53,669 nucleotides of DNA, from the NCBI RefSeq assembly GCF_001667885.1, contig NZ_LZJW01000048.1:1-53669 (forward strand), read 5' to 3'. Numbering within the stretch: the first letter of the stretch is position 1; each line of letters starts with the position of its first letter. Made by a program: the position numbers and the translations under genes. Positions 1 through 8,338 of this stretch are shown in pieces. This DNA comes from Mycobacterium scrofulaceum. GTDB lineage: Bacteria > Actinomycetota > Actinomycetes > Mycobacteriales > Mycobacteriaceae. The notes under the pieces were generated by a model, which searched no databases, was not told where the DNA came from, and was given only the letters and a program-made list of their open reading frames with translations.

Positions 1-588
1 TTCGGAGATGCCGTCGACGGTGACCGCGTCGATGAGCTCCTCGGCGGACGCACCGTTGGCGAGTTCCTTGCTCAGCAGCGCCCGCACCGCGTCGACGATC
101 TCGCGACGTCCGCCGTAACCGACCGCGACGTTGACGTGGAACGGCGCCACGACCGGCGTCGACTCCACCGCGCCGCGCAGCCGCCGGGCCGGTTCCTCGC
201 CGAGCAACTCCAGATCGCCGACGGTGCGGACACTCCAGCGGTTGGCCGGCGCGCAGATCTCCTCGACGACATCGGTGATGATCTCGATGAGCCCGGCCAG
301 CTCCTCGGGATCGCGCTGCAGGTTCTCCGTCGACAAGAGGTAGACCGTGGTCATCTCGATGCCGGCCTCCTGGCACCAGCGGAGCATCTCGGCGATCTTC
401 GCGGCGCCCATGCGGTAGCCGTAGCTGACGTCGGCGTAGCCGGCGTCGCGCGCCCATCGCCTGTTGCCGTCGCACAGGACCGCGATGTGGCGGGGCAGGT
501 CGGATTTGGACGACGCCAGGCCCTGCCGCAGCCGCAGCTCGTAGACGCGATACAGCGGCTCTTTGAGACGCGGCGGGATAATTTCCAC
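1..588 (-). CDS. Short-chain Z-isoprenyl diphosphate synthase (Rv1086-like), 3' end cut off by window edge
   Basis: The minus-strand frame from a GTG at 588 stays open to base 1, giving 196 codons of a family that is about 260 long, so the C-terminus lies outside the window. The N-terminus begins [17 protein letters not shown] and is followed by the cis-prenyltransferase signature CDGNRRWA near residues 38-45, whose Asp binds the Mg2+/diphosphate. The family condenses isopentenyl diphosphate in the Z configuration; the mycobacterial Rv1086 type makes a short omega,E,Z-farnesyl product that feeds decaprenyl phosphate synthesis for arabinogalactan and peptidoglycan. The frame is very like Rv1086 as I recall it. 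It is transcribed divergently from the hemolysin III-like gene, with 154 bases between the starts. Confidence 0.9.
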   Translation of the reverse strand, partial: MEIIPPRLKEPLYRVYELRLRQGLASSKSDLPRHIAVLCDGNRRWARDAGYADVSYGYRMGAAKIAEMLRWCQEAGIEMTTVYLLSTENLQRDPEELAGLIEIITDVVEEICAPANRWSVRTVGDLELLGEEPARRLRGAVESTPVVAPFHVNVAVGYGGRREIVDAVRALLSKELANGASAEELIDAVTVDGISE

Positions 589-742
589 GGAGACTCAGCC
601 TACTGTGAGCTACACCAAATTCCCCCACCTGAACCGGCGATCTCACGCGATGCGGACATCGTTCCGTGACGATTGCCCATTACTGTGGCGGGTAAGCAGC
701 CACTGGCAGTTTCCCGACCTGCACGACGAGGCCCCAGGAGAT

Positions 743-1510
743 ATGAGCAGCCAGACGAGCACCCCCGCCAGCCCCGAGCGCGGATCCGAGGCCATCACGC
801 CCGGCAATACCGTCGAACAGCTTGTCGAGGGCGCGGCCAACGTCTTAACCAAGCCTCGCATGCGCGGCTGGATCCACTTCGTGTCCGCGTGGCTGGCGAT
901 CATCACCGGCGCCACCCTGGTCTCGGTGTCCTGGGCCGCGTCTTCCCCGCGCGCCGGCCATTCCACGCTGGTCTACGCGGCGGCCACGGTGGCGATGTTC
1001 GCCGTCAGCGCCACCTATCACCGGGTGCACTGGAAATCGGAGGCGGCCCGCAGCCTCATGAAGCGGCTCGACCACTCGATGATCTTTGTGTTCATCGCCG
1101 GCAGCTACACCCCGTTCGCGCGGCTGGCCATGCCGCAGCAGACCGGGATGGAGGTGCTGTGGATCGTGTGGGGCGGCGCGGTGGCCGGCATCCTGCTCAA
1201 GGTGTGCTGGCCGTCGGCGCCGCGCTGGCTCGGGGTGCCGCTTTACCTGCTGCTGGGGTGGGTGGCCGTGTGGTACTGCCCGACCATCCTGCACAAGGCC
1301 GGGGTCGCCGCGACGGTGCTGCTGGCCGTCGGCGGCGTGTTCTACAGCATCGGCGGCATCTTCTACGGACTGCGCTGGCCCGACCCCTGGCCCCGCACCT
1401 TCGGCTATCACGAGTTTTTCCACGCCTTCACCGCGGTCGCCGCGATCCTGCACTACATCGCCATGTGGTTCGCGGTGTTCTACGTCGGCAACCAGGCGTG
1501 GCTGCACTGA
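743..1510 (+). CDS. trhA: Hemolysin III / PAQR-type membrane protein (YqfA/TrhA family, Rv1085c-like)
   Basis: This is a 255-residue polytopic membrane protein. After a hydrophilic N-terminus of about 40 residues come seven likely membrane spans. Family landmarks are visible: SATYHRVHW after the second span, [16 protein letters not shown], and [17 protein letters not shown] near the C-terminus, whose His residues correspond to the metal site of the PAQR/hemolysin III superfamily. ATG 743 was chosen because AGGAG lies just upstream (736-740); the frame is open back to 563 but that part looks non-coding. The role is uncertain: hemolysin III homologues are linked to membrane lipid homeostasis, and true hemolysis is not established for the mycobacterial protein. 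Confidence 0.85.
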   Translation: MSSQTSTPASPERGSEAITPGNTVEQLVEGAANVLTKPRMRGWIHFVSAWLAIITGATLVSVSWAASSPRAGHSTLVYAAATVAMFAVSATYHRVHWKSEAARSLMKRLDHSMIFVFIAGSYTPFARLAMPQQTGMEVLWIVWGGAVAGILLKVCWPSAPRWLGVPLYLLLGWVAVWYCPTILHKAGVAATVLLAVGGVFYSIGGIFYGLRWPDPWPRTFGYHEFFHAFTAVAAILHYIAMWFAVFYVGNQAWLH

Positions 1511-1513
1511 GCG

Positions 1514-1885
1514 CTAGGAGTGCGTGACGTCGGCGGCTGACCAGTACGCCTTCATGTGCGCGACCTTGCCGTCCTCGTCGAACGCCATCACGTCGATCGG
1601 CTCGATCACCATCCGGTGCTCGCCCGCGGTGATCGTCAGGCGGAAATGGAAGGCCGCTTCGTTGCCGGCGACCCGCAGCGTCACCAGCTCGCACTCGCGC
1701 TGGACGTCGTTGACCGCGGAGTAGAAGCCGTGGATCGCCTGGCGGCCGATGTGCACCTCGCCGCCGACGGGATCCTCGACGGTGGCGTCATCGGCGTACA
1801 ACTCCACCAGCTCGTCGGCGCCGCCCTTGGCGACCAGTTCGATGTAGCGGTTGACCGTGTCGGTGATGTGTTCGGCGCTCGGCAT
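1514..1885 (-). CDS. Ketosteroid isomerase-like protein (SnoaL/NTF2 fold) with complete catalytic triad
   Basis: The 123-residue protein aligns along its whole length with bacterial delta5-3-ketosteroid isomerase. RYIELV carries Tyr14, YADDATVEDP carries Asp38, and EPIDVMAFDEDGK carries Asp98, which match the catalytic Tyr, Asp and Asp of the Comamonas/Pseudomonas enzymes at almost the same numbers; AYWS near the C-terminus is also conserved. The predicted reaction is movement of the delta5 double bond of a 3-ketosteroid to delta4, or a similar enolisation of another lipid. It starts 11 bases after the stop of the thioredoxin-domain gene on the same strand, so it is probably the last gene of the mca operon. 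I recall no gene here in M. tuberculosis. Substrate is inferred from motifs only. Confidence 0.85.
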   Translation of the reverse strand: MPSAEHITDTVNRYIELVAKGGADELVELYADDATVEDPVGGEVHIGRQAIHGFYSAVNDVQRECELVTLRVAGNEAAFHFRLTITAGEHRMVIEPIDVMAFDEDGKVAHMKAYWSAADVTHS

Positions 1886-1896
1886 GAAACGTCACG

Positions 1897-3909
1897 CTAC
1901 CGTGGCGCCGCCAGCGCCCCCGCGAGGTCTTCGGCGGTGGTCACCGGCAGGTCGCAGACCCGGCCGCGGCACACGTAGGCAGCGTCGGCGCCGGCCACCC
2001 GGCCGCGGCCGGCCAGCACCGTGAACGAATCGCTTTCCCCGCCCACGACGATCGCGCCGCCGGGCGCCAACCGGCGCGCGGCAGCCAACAGCGGCGACCG
2101 CGGCGCATCGCAGGCGACGGCGATCTGCAGCGGCCCGCGAACCGCGGCCTCCGCCACGGCCAGCCAGTGTCCCGCCGAACGCGGCGCGCGCTCCAGCAGC
2201 AGCGAGTGCGCGCCGAGCGCCTCGCCCGCCGCCCGCAGATACCGCTCCGCGCGCTCCCCGTCGACCAGGTGCGCCGCGGTCAGCAGCGCCTCGGTGATCG
2301 AGGAGGCGCCCGACGGCGTCGCGCCGTCCAGCGGGTCGGCGGGCCGCACCATCAGCCGCTCGGCGTCGTCGGCGGTGTCGAACCAGCGACCCGGTTGCTC
2401 CGGGTCGGCGAAGTGCCGCAACGCGGTGTCGAGCAGCTCGGTCGCCGCGGCCAGCCACGCCGGGTCGGCGTCCAGCTGATAGAGCGCGAGCAGGCCGGTG
2501 GCCAGCATCGCGTGGTCCTCGAGGATGGCGGCGCTGTCGCCGACCACCCCGCCCAGGCTGGCCCGCCGGAGCCGCCCGTCGACGAGGTGCGAGCCCAGCG
2601 ACGCGGTCGCGCAGTCCCGCGCGGCCCGGGCGAGTTCGGCGTCGTCCAACGCGACGCTGGCCTCGGCCAGTGCGGTGATCGCCAGGCCGTTCCAGGACGT
2701 GACGACCTTGTCGTCGCGCCCGGGCTGGGGTCGGGTCCGGCGGGCGGCCAGCAGGGCGGCCCGCACCCGCTCCAGCCGTTGCGGGTCGTCGGGATCGGCG
2801 GGCAACTGCAGCACCGACGTTCCGTGCTCGAAGGTGCCGGTCGCGGTGACGGCGAAAACTGTTGCGGCCCAGGGGCCGTCGTCGGGTCCGAGCACCTCGG
2901 TCAGTAGCTCGGGCGTCCAGACATAGGTTGAGCCCTCGCGGCCGTCGGCGTCGGCGTCCAGCGACGAGGTGAACAGGGCGCCGTCGGCCAGATCGTCGAG
3001 CAGAAAGCGCGCGGTCTCGGCGGCGACCCGGCGCGCCAAGGGGTCCCCGGTGCGCCGGGCCCAGTGCGCGTAGGCGCGCAGCAGCAACGCGTTGTCGTAG
3101 AGCATCTTCTCGAAATGTGGCACCACCCAAGCGTTGTCGACGCTGTAGCGGGCGAAGCCGCCGGCGAGCTGGTCGTAGATGCCGCCGCGGGCCATCGCGG
3201 TGCCGGTGCGCGCGACCGCCTCCAGCGCCGCCGCCGACCCGGTGCGCTCGTAGTGGCGCAACAGCGCCTCGAGGATCGCCGACGGCGGGAATTTGGGTGC
3301 GCCGCCGAAACCGCCGCGCGCGGTGTCCTGGTCGGCGAGGACCGCGGCCACCGCGTGGTCACACAGCGCCGGAGCGACGTCCGGGCCGCCGGAGGGCAGG
3401 CCGGCCGCCATCGCACGCAGCTCGCCGGCGATCGCGTCCGACGCCTCCTCGACCTCGCCGCGGCGCTGCCGCCAGGTGGCGGAGACGGCCGAAAGGAGTT
3501 GCAGAAAGCCGTCTTTCGGATAGTAGGTGCCGCAGAAGAAAGGCCGGCCGTCCGGCGTCAGGAAACACGTCATCGGCCAACCGCCGTGCCCGGTCAGCGC
3601 CACGGTGGCGTTCATGTAGACGGCGTCGAGGTCCGGGCGCTCCTCCCGGTCGACCTTGATGCAGACGAATCCGGAGTTCATGGCGGCGGCCACCTCGTCG
3701 TCCTCGAACGATTCGTGGGCCATGACGTGACACCAGTGGCAGGCCGCGTAGCCGATGGAAAGCAGGATCGGCACGTCGCGCTCGGCCGCGGCCGCCAGGG
3801 CCTGCGGGGTCCACTGCTGCCAGTGCACCGGGTTGTCGGCGTGCTGGCGCAGGTACGGGCTGGTGGCCAGCCCGAGGGTGTTCGTCGCGGCCGCGTCAGC
3901 CGGGCTCAT
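1897..3909 (-). CDS. Thioredoxin-domain protein of the YyaL/DUF255 family (Rv1084-like)
   Basis: This 670-residue protein starts with a thioredoxin-like DUF255 domain (about residues 10-170). It contains YLRQHADNPVHWQQW, GYAACHWCHVMAHESF with a CxxC pair, and the cis-Pro region GGWPMTCFLTPDGRPF. A long alpha/alpha-toroid region resembling N-acylglucosamine 2-epimerase/glycosidase folds follows (about 180-660). Members occur widely but their biochemical role is not settled; a redox or metal role of the CxxC is plausible. ATG 3909 (MSPADAA) was preferred over an upstream start at 3966 because it gives the usual family length of about 670 and only a 14-base overlap with the preceding gene. It sits in the mca operon. 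Confidence 0.88.
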   Translation of the reverse strand: MSPADAAATNTLGLATSPYLRQHADNPVHWQQWTPQALAAAAERDVPILLSIGYAACHWCHVMAHESFEDDEVAAAMNSGFVCIKVDREERPDLDAVYMNATVALTGHGGWPMTCFLTPDGRPFFCGTYYPKDGFLQLLSAVSATWRQRRGEVEEASDAIAGELRAMAAGLPSGGPDVAPALCDHAVAAVLADQDTARGGFGGAPKFPPSAILEALLRHYERTGSAAALEAVARTGTAMARGGIYDQLAGGFARYSVDNAWVVPHFEKMLYDNALLLRAYAHWARRTGDPLARRVAAETARFLLDDLADGALFTSSLDADADGREGSTYVWTPELLTEVLGPDDGPWAATVFAVTATGTFEHGTSVLQLPADPDDPQRLERVRAALLAARRTRPQPGRDDKVVTSWNGLAITALAEASVALDDAELARAARDCATASLGSHLVDGRLRRASLGGVVGDSAAILEDHAMLATGLLALYQLDADPAWLAAATELLDTALRHFADPEQPGRWFDTADDAERLMVRPADPLDGATPSGASSITEALLTAAHLVDGERAERYLRAAGEALGAHSLLLERAPRSAGHWLAVAEAAVRGPLQIAVACDAPRSPLLAAARRLAPGGAIVVGGESDSFTVLAGRGRVAGADAAYVCRGRVCDLPVTTAEDLAGALAAPR

Positions 3910-4198
3910 CGCCGGGTCCCGGCGGGCGCTCCGGGGGGTTCGCCTGGCCCGGGGTGCGCCCGTCATCGACCGCGTCGGTGCCCTCGTCGGCGGCCTGGTC
4001 GGGCTCGGGGTGCTTGGGGTCGAACGACTCGGGCACCTTCTTCAGCTGCCGGTTCATCGACCGCAGCAGGAACAGCGTGGCGATGAGCAGCAGCACGACG
4101 ATCAACAGCCCGATCGGGCTGGCCTTGCCGAAATCGGGCCCGGTGTGCTGCGGCGCGCCGTCCGCCAACGCGCTCGACATCGCAAACAGGCGGTTCAC
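3896..4198 (-). CDS. Small single-pass membrane protein (Rv1083-like)
   Basis: This is a protein of about 100 residues with one hydrophobic segment ([16 protein letters not shown], about residues 28-43), followed by [16 protein letters not shown] and an acidic, Pro-rich cytoplasmic or periplasmic tail. It matches the conserved Rv1083 type, whose function is unknown. GTG 4198 overlaps the TGA of mca by four bases (GTGA), which suggests translational coupling; an in-frame ATG at 4180 is an alternative that gives 94 residues. Its constant position between mca and the thioredoxin-domain gene suggests a partner role in that operon, but nothing in the sequence defines it. Confidence 0.8.
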   Translation of the reverse strand: MNRLFAMSSALADGAPQHTGPDFGKASPIGLLIVVLLLIATLFLLRSMNRQLKKVPESFDPKHPEPDQAADEGTDAVDDGRTPGQANPPERPPGPGDEPG

Positions 4199-5067
4199 CC
4201 GTCGCTCTCGATTCCGGCGAACAGATCGTCCTCGGGCAGCCGGACGGGCACCCGCGAGCGCGCCAGCTCGAATTCCTCCGTCGGCCACAACCGCTGCTGC
4301 CATTCGATGGGCGCGGCGAAGAAGTCGTGCTCGGGATCGATCTGGGTGGTGTGCGCCCGCAGCGCGTCGTCGCGCTGGCTGAAATACGCCGAGCATTCGA
4401 CGCGCGTCGTCACCCGTGACTCGAAGGGGTCGTGCGCGGCGTCCCAATGCTCGAGCCACTTCTTGAACGGTGGTTCCTGGCCGTGCTTGACGGCCTCGTC
4501 GTGCAGCAACTGCATCCGGGCCCGCAGGAACCCATGGATGTAGTAGAGCTTGGACACCGTCCACGGCTCGCCCGCGTCGGGAAAACGCCGATAGTCGCCG
4601 GCCGCCTCGAACGCGCCGACCGAAACCTGATGGCAGCGAATGTGATCGGGGTGCGGGTAGCCGCCGTTCTCGTCGTAGGTGGTGATCACGTGCGGGCGGA
4701 ACTCGCGGACCACGCGGACCAACGCCTCGACCGACTCCTCCAGCGGCACCAGCGCGAAGCACCCTTCCGGCAGCGGGGGCGGCGGGTCACCCTGCGGCAG
4801 GCCGGAGTCGACGAAGCCGAGCCAGGTGTGCTCGACACCGAGGATCTCGGCGGCCTTCGCCATCTCGTCGCGGCGGATCTCGGCGATGTGGCCGTGCACC
4901 TCGGGCAGGTCCATCGCCGGGTTGAGAATGTCGCCGCGCTCACCGCCGGTCAGCGTCACCACCAGCACCCGGTGGCCCTCGTCGGCGTAGCGGGCGAGGG
5001 TGGCCGCGCCCTTGCTGGACTCGTCGTCGGGGTGGGCGTGCACCGCCATCAACCGCAGCTCGCTCAC
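4195..5067 (-). CDS. mca: Mycothiol S-conjugate amidase
   Basis: This 290-residue protein of the LmbE/PIG-L metal-dependent amidase family matches actinobacterial Mca over its full length. The zinc motif AHPDDE is at residues 11-16 (ligands His12 and Asp15), and HPDH at 139-142 supplies the third His. The enzyme cleaves mycothiol-toxin conjugates to a mercapturic acid, which is exported, and GlcN-Ins, which is recycled to mycothiol; it acts in the cytoplasm in detoxification of electrophiles and antibiotics. The GTG start at 5067 has AAGGGGG a few bases upstream. It leads a minus-strand operon with the Rv1083-like, thioredoxin-domain and ketosteroid isomerase genes. MshB is the close paralogue, but the length and overall match favour Mca. 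Confidence 0.93.
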   Translation of the reverse strand: MSELRLMAVHAHPDDESSKGAATLARYADEGHRVLVVTLTGGERGDILNPAMDLPEVHGHIAEIRRDEMAKAAEILGVEHTWLGFVDSGLPQGDPPPPLPEGCFALVPLEESVEALVRVVREFRPHVITTYDENGGYPHPDHIRCHQVSVGAFEAAGDYRRFPDAGEPWTVSKLYYIHGFLRARMQLLHDEAVKHGQEPPFKKWLEHWDAAHDPFESRVTTRVECSAYFSQRDDALRAHTTQIDPEHDFFAAPIEWQQRLWPTEEFELARSRVPVRLPEDDLFAGIESDG

Positions 5068-5182
5068 GTGCCCCCTTGTCGGTCAACTGGTCGCCGGTTG
5101 CGAACCTATAATTCCAGTTCTTCAGATCGTTGCATGCTGCCGGCCAGCGTCCGGCAGCCCACCATCCAGGCATACCCACCAG

Positions 5183-5608
5183 ATGACCGAAACTTCCGCC
5201 TCACGTCCGGAGAGCCGCTACGGGCGCTCCCGGATGCCCCGGCGTTGGGTGGTCATCGGTCTCGGCGCGCTGGTGGTCGCGGCCGGCCTGGTGATCGCGG
5301 TCGTCGGCTACCACCGGTTGGGCACCAGCCCCGTGTCGGGCACGCTGGCCGGCTATCGGCTCATCGACGACCAGACCGCGTCGGTAACGATCAGCGTGAC
5401 GCGATCCGATCCGTCGCGGCCGGTGGACTGCATCGTGCGCGTGCGGGCGAAGGACGGCAGCGAGACGGGCCGGCGGGAGGTGCTGGTCCCCCCGTCCGAG
5501 TCGGCCACCGTGCAGCTGACGACCACGGTGAAGTCCAGCAAACCGCCGGTGATGGCCGACATCTACGGGTGCGGCACCGACGTGCCCGCCTATCTGCGGC
5601 CGGCGTGA
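5183..5608 (+). CDS. DUF4307 single-pass membrane protein (Rv1081c-like)
   Basis: This is a 141-residue protein with a short basic N-terminus, one membrane segment (VVIGLGALVVAAGLVIAVVGY, near residues 23-43), and an extracytoplasmic beta-rich domain of about 95 residues. That domain has two cysteines (DCIVRVRA and YGCGTD) that could form a disulfide. This is the DUF4307 architecture common in mycobacteria; function is unknown. It is divergent from mca, with 115 bases between the starts. ATG 5183 gives the usual length; no strong Shine-Dalgarno site is visible, so initiation may be weak or leaderless. Confidence 0.8.
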   Translation: MTETSASRPESRYGRSRMPRRWVVIGLGALVVAAGLVIAVVGYHRLGTSPVSGTLAGYRLIDDQTASVTISVTRSDPSRPVDCIVRVRAKDGSETGRREVLVPPSESATVQLTTTVKSSKPPVMADIYGCGTDVPAYLRPA

Positions 5609-5678
5609 CCCCTTAACAACAGCCGAACTGCGAATTTGGGGTCATCAATTGTTTGCGCGGTGGTAACATGGGTGAATG

Positions 5679-5700
5679 CACGGTTCCTGATGGGACCGTG
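5679..5700 (+). promoter_or_regulatory. Stem-loop in the greA upstream region
   Basis: CACGGTTCC (5679-5687) and GGGACCGTG (5692-5700) form a nine-pair stem with one G-U wobble and the four-base loop TGAT. It lies about 130 bases before the greA start. No T-run follows it, so it is not a canonical terminator of the DUF4307 gene. It could be an RNA leader structure or an operator for greA; the sequence does not decide this. Confidence 0.35.
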
Positions 5701-5828
5701 TATTGCTGCATTAAGGCCGTGAGCACAACGGATCGGCAGCACTCGGGGAGAGAACCCGGATACCTCCGGCGGTGGGGTTTAACAGGCTTACGCGGGTACG
5801 CGGAACGACAAACGAGGAGCACGACGAG

Positions 5829-6323
5829 ATGACGGACACTTCGGTGACGTGGCTGACCCAGGAGTCACATGACCGGCTGAAGGCGGAGCTCGATCAATTG
5901 ATCGCGAATCGTCCGGTCATCGCCGCGGAAATCAACGACCGCCGGGAGGAAGGCGACCTGCGCGAGAACGGCGGCTACCACGCCGCCCGCGAGGAGCAGG
6001 GCCAGCAGGAGGCCCGCATTCGTCAGCTGCAAGACCTGCTCAACAACGCCAAGGTGGGCGAAGCGCCCAAGCAGTCCGGCGTCGCGTTGCCCGGTTCGGT
6101 GGTGAAGGTCTACTACAACGGCGACAAGTCGGACAGCGAGACGTTCCTGATCGCCACCCGTCAGGAGGGCGTCAACGACGGCAAGCTCGAGGTGTACTCG
6201 CCCAACTCACCGCTGGGCGGCGCCCTGATCGACGCCAAGGTCGGCGAGACCCGCAGCTACGTCGTGCCCAACGGCAACACCGTCGAGGTCACGCTGGTCA
6301 GCGCGGAGCCCTACCACTCCTGA
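5829..6323 (+). CDS. greA: Transcript cleavage factor GreA
   Basis: The 164-residue protein is the size of mycobacterial GreA. The N-terminal coiled coil (about 1-75) contains [24 protein letters not shown] sequence, including the acidic tip residues that reach into the RNA polymerase secondary channel and hold the Mg2+ for transcript cleavage. The C-terminal FKBP-like domain (about 85-164) contains [15 protein letters not shown]. GreA rescues backtracked elongation complexes. ATG 5829 follows GAGGAGCACGACGAG, a good ribosome binding region, and gives the canonical [10 protein letters not shown] start. Its 3' end overlaps the convergent metB by 13 bases. Confidence 0.95.
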   Translation: MTDTSVTWLTQESHDRLKAELDQLIANRPVIAAEINDRREEGDLRENGGYHAAREEQGQQEARIRQLQDLLNNAKVGEAPKQSGVALPGSVVKVYYNGDKSDSETFLIATRQEGVNDGKLEVYSPNSPLGGALIDAKVGETRSYVVPNGNTVEVTLVSAEPYHS

Positions 6324-7480
6324 CCTAGCGCCTGCTCGAGGTCGGCCAGCAGGTCGCCGACGTCTTCGATGCCGACCGACAGCCGCACCAGGTCGTCGGG
6401 CACTTCCAATTGCGAACCGGCCGTCGACGCGTGCGTCATGGCGCTGGGGTGCTCGATCAGTGACTCGACGCCCCCGAGCGACTCGGCCAGGATGAACACC
6501 TCGGTGCGGGCGCACAGATCCCGGGCGGCCTGGCGGCCGCCACGCATCCGCACCGACACCATGCCGCCGAACCCATGCATCTGCCGGGCGGCGACCTGGT
6601 GGCCGGGGTGGTCCGGCAGGCCGGGATACAGCACGGCGCTCACCGCCGGATGCCCCGCGAGGAATTCCGCCACGACCGAGGCGTTTTCGCTGTGCCGCTG
6701 CATCCGCAGCACCAGGGTCTTCAGGCCGCGCATGGTCAGGTAGGCGTCGAACGGGCCGGGCACCGCGCCGGCGCCGTTCTGCAGGAACGCGAACGCCGCG
6801 TCCAGCTCGGCATCGTTGGTGATCAACGCGCCGCCCACCACGTCGGAGTGGCCACCGATGTATTTTGTGGTCGAATGCAGCACCACGTCCGCGCCCTGCG
6901 TCAGCGGCTGCTGCAGCGCGGGTGAGGCAAAAGTGTTGTCCACCAACACCTTCGACGAGGACTGCTTACCGAGTTCGGCGAGCGCCGCGATGTCGGCGAT
7001 GGACAGCAGCGGATTGGTCGGCGTCTCCACCCAGATCAGGCGGGTCTGCGGCGTGATCGCCGCGCGGACGGCGTCCACGTCGGACAGCGCGACCGGCGTG
7101 TAGCCAACGCCCCACTGCGTGAACACCTTGTCGATCAGCCGGAAGGTGCCGCCGTAGGCGTCGTTGGGGATGATCACGTGGTCGCCGGGCCGCAGCATCG
7201 CCCGCAGGGCGCAGTCGGTGGCGGCCATGCCCGAGCCGAACGCCCGCCCGTAGCCGCCTTCTTCGACCGCCGCTAGCGAGGCCTCGAGCGCGGCGCGCGT
7301 CGGGTTTCCGGTTCGCGCGTATTCGAACCCGCCGCGCAGTGTGCCGACGCCGTCCTGGGCGAAGGTGCTGCTGGCGTAGATCGGGGCGTTGACCGCCCCG
7401 GTCGCCGGGTCCGGCCGGTAGCCGGCGTGAATCGCTTTGGTGGCGAGTCCAGTGAAGTGTCCGGTGCGGTCGGCGCTCAT
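6311..7480 (-). CDS. metB: Cystathionine gamma-synthase
   Basis: This 389-residue PLP enzyme belongs to the Cys/Met metabolism family. The Schiff-base lysine is Lys206 in [20 protein letters not shown] (about 81-87) binds the PLP phosphate, and YARTGNPTR lies near residue 56. In mycobacteria MetB joins cysteine and an activated homoserine to cystathionine in methionine synthesis and may run transsulfuration with cbs, which lies two genes upstream on the same strand. A cystathionine gamma-lyase activity cannot be excluded from sequence. ATG 7480 gives the standard start and length. Confidence 0.92.
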   Translation of the reverse strand: MSADRTGHFTGLATKAIHAGYRPDPATGAVNAPIYASSTFAQDGVGTLRGGFEYARTGNPTRAALEASLAAVEEGGYGRAFGSGMAATDCALRAMLRPGDHVIIPNDAYGGTFRLIDKVFTQWGVGYTPVALSDVDAVRAAITPQTRLIWVETPTNPLLSIADIAALAELGKQSSSKVLVDNTFASPALQQPLTQGADVVLHSTTKYIGGHSDVVGGALITNDAELDAAFAFLQNGAGAVPGPFDAYLTMRGLKTLVLRMQRHSENASVVAEFLAGHPAVSAVLYPGLPDHPGHQVAARQMHGFGGMVSVRMRGGRQAARDLCARTEVFILAESLGGVESLIEHPSAMTHASTAGSQLEVPDDLVRLSVGIEDVGDLLADLEQALGQEW

Positions 7481-7528
7481 CGACGATCAGCCTAGGCGAC
7501 GGCCGCCTGGGCTACCGCGCCCGCACGA

Positions 7529-8236
7529 CTAGCCCGGCTGCTGTTCGGTTCCGTCGAGCGGCAGGCAGACCGTCGTCATCATCTTGTCCGCGAGCGTTTG
7601 CCGCTTCGAATCCCACAGCGGGAAAAGGAAACCGATGAAGCAGATGATCGCGTCGACGATGTGCGCCAGGGAACGCACCACGGACATACCGAAACCGATG
7701 GGCTGGCCGGTGACCTCGCTGACCACCTTGAACTTCAGCACCGACTTGCCGACGCTCGACCCGGTGGTGCCCTGGCGGTAGCCGTAGTTCCAGATCAGAT
7801 AGAACAGCCCCACCAGCGACGCCAGCCACTGCGCGGCCAGGCCCAGAGTCGAGTTCTGCGTCGCGCAGTACTGGTTGACGGCGTACTGCGTGACGTCGGT
7901 GACGCATGCCGTCTGCTGCGTGGCGACCAGGATCCCGGTGCCGATGCCGTGCACGACGGCGTACGGGAGGATGTCGATGACGAACGCCAGGAACCGGCTG
8001 AGCCACGGCGTGTAGGCCTCCGTCGGCAACGTGCGGATCGCCGGTCCCGGAGGCGGCGGGGCGTACCCACCGGAGGACGGCGGGGGCGGAGGGTAGGAAC
8101 CGCCGCCGGGTGGCGGCGGAGGCGGCGGGTACGAACCGCCGGACGGCGCCGACGGCGGGCTCGGGGTGTCTTGGCCGCCGGGCGATCCGGGCGGAGGCGG
8201 CGGATAGGAGCCGCTGGGCGGCGGTTGATCGGTCAT
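7529..8236 (-). CDS. pra: Proline-rich RDD-family membrane protein (Pra antigen, Rv1078-like)
   Basis: This is a 235-residue protein. The first 65 residues are a low-complexity Pro/Gly/Ser/Tyr region with repeats of the form GGSYPPPPP. An RDD domain follows (about 70-225) that starts LSRFLAFVIDILP and has three or four membrane spans, including SVGKSVLKFKVV between spans. Pra was described as a 36-kDa proline-rich antigen in M. leprae; its molecular role is unknown. ATG 8236 was chosen because AAGGGG lies just before it. It sits 102 bases downstream of cbs, in the same direction. Confidence 0.88.
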   Translation of the reverse strand: MTDQPPPSGSYPPPPPGSPGGQDTPSPPSAPSGGSYPPPPPPPGGGSYPPPPPSSGGYAPPPPGPAIRTLPTEAYTPWLSRFLAFVIDILPYAVVHGIGTGILVATQQTACVTDVTQYAVNQYCATQNSTLGLAAQWLASLVGLFYLIWNYGYRQGTTGSSVGKSVLKFKVVSEVTGQPIGFGMSVVRSLAHIVDAIICFIGFLFPLWDSKRQTLADKMMTTVCLPLDGTEQQPG

Positions 8237-8338
8237 GAGCACCCCTTCCACTGCGGACCAGCTGAACCAGGCGGCATTACAGTACCCGAGCGCGCGGCGG
8301 CCCGGCGAGACATCGTCGCGCGCCGAACGGCCGCGTCG

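Noticed and set aside
1892..3130. Long Arg/Gly/Ala-rich frame on the minus strand of the thioredoxin-domain gene
   Set aside because: A frame-shifted shadow of the real gene; long open shadows are normal at this GC content.
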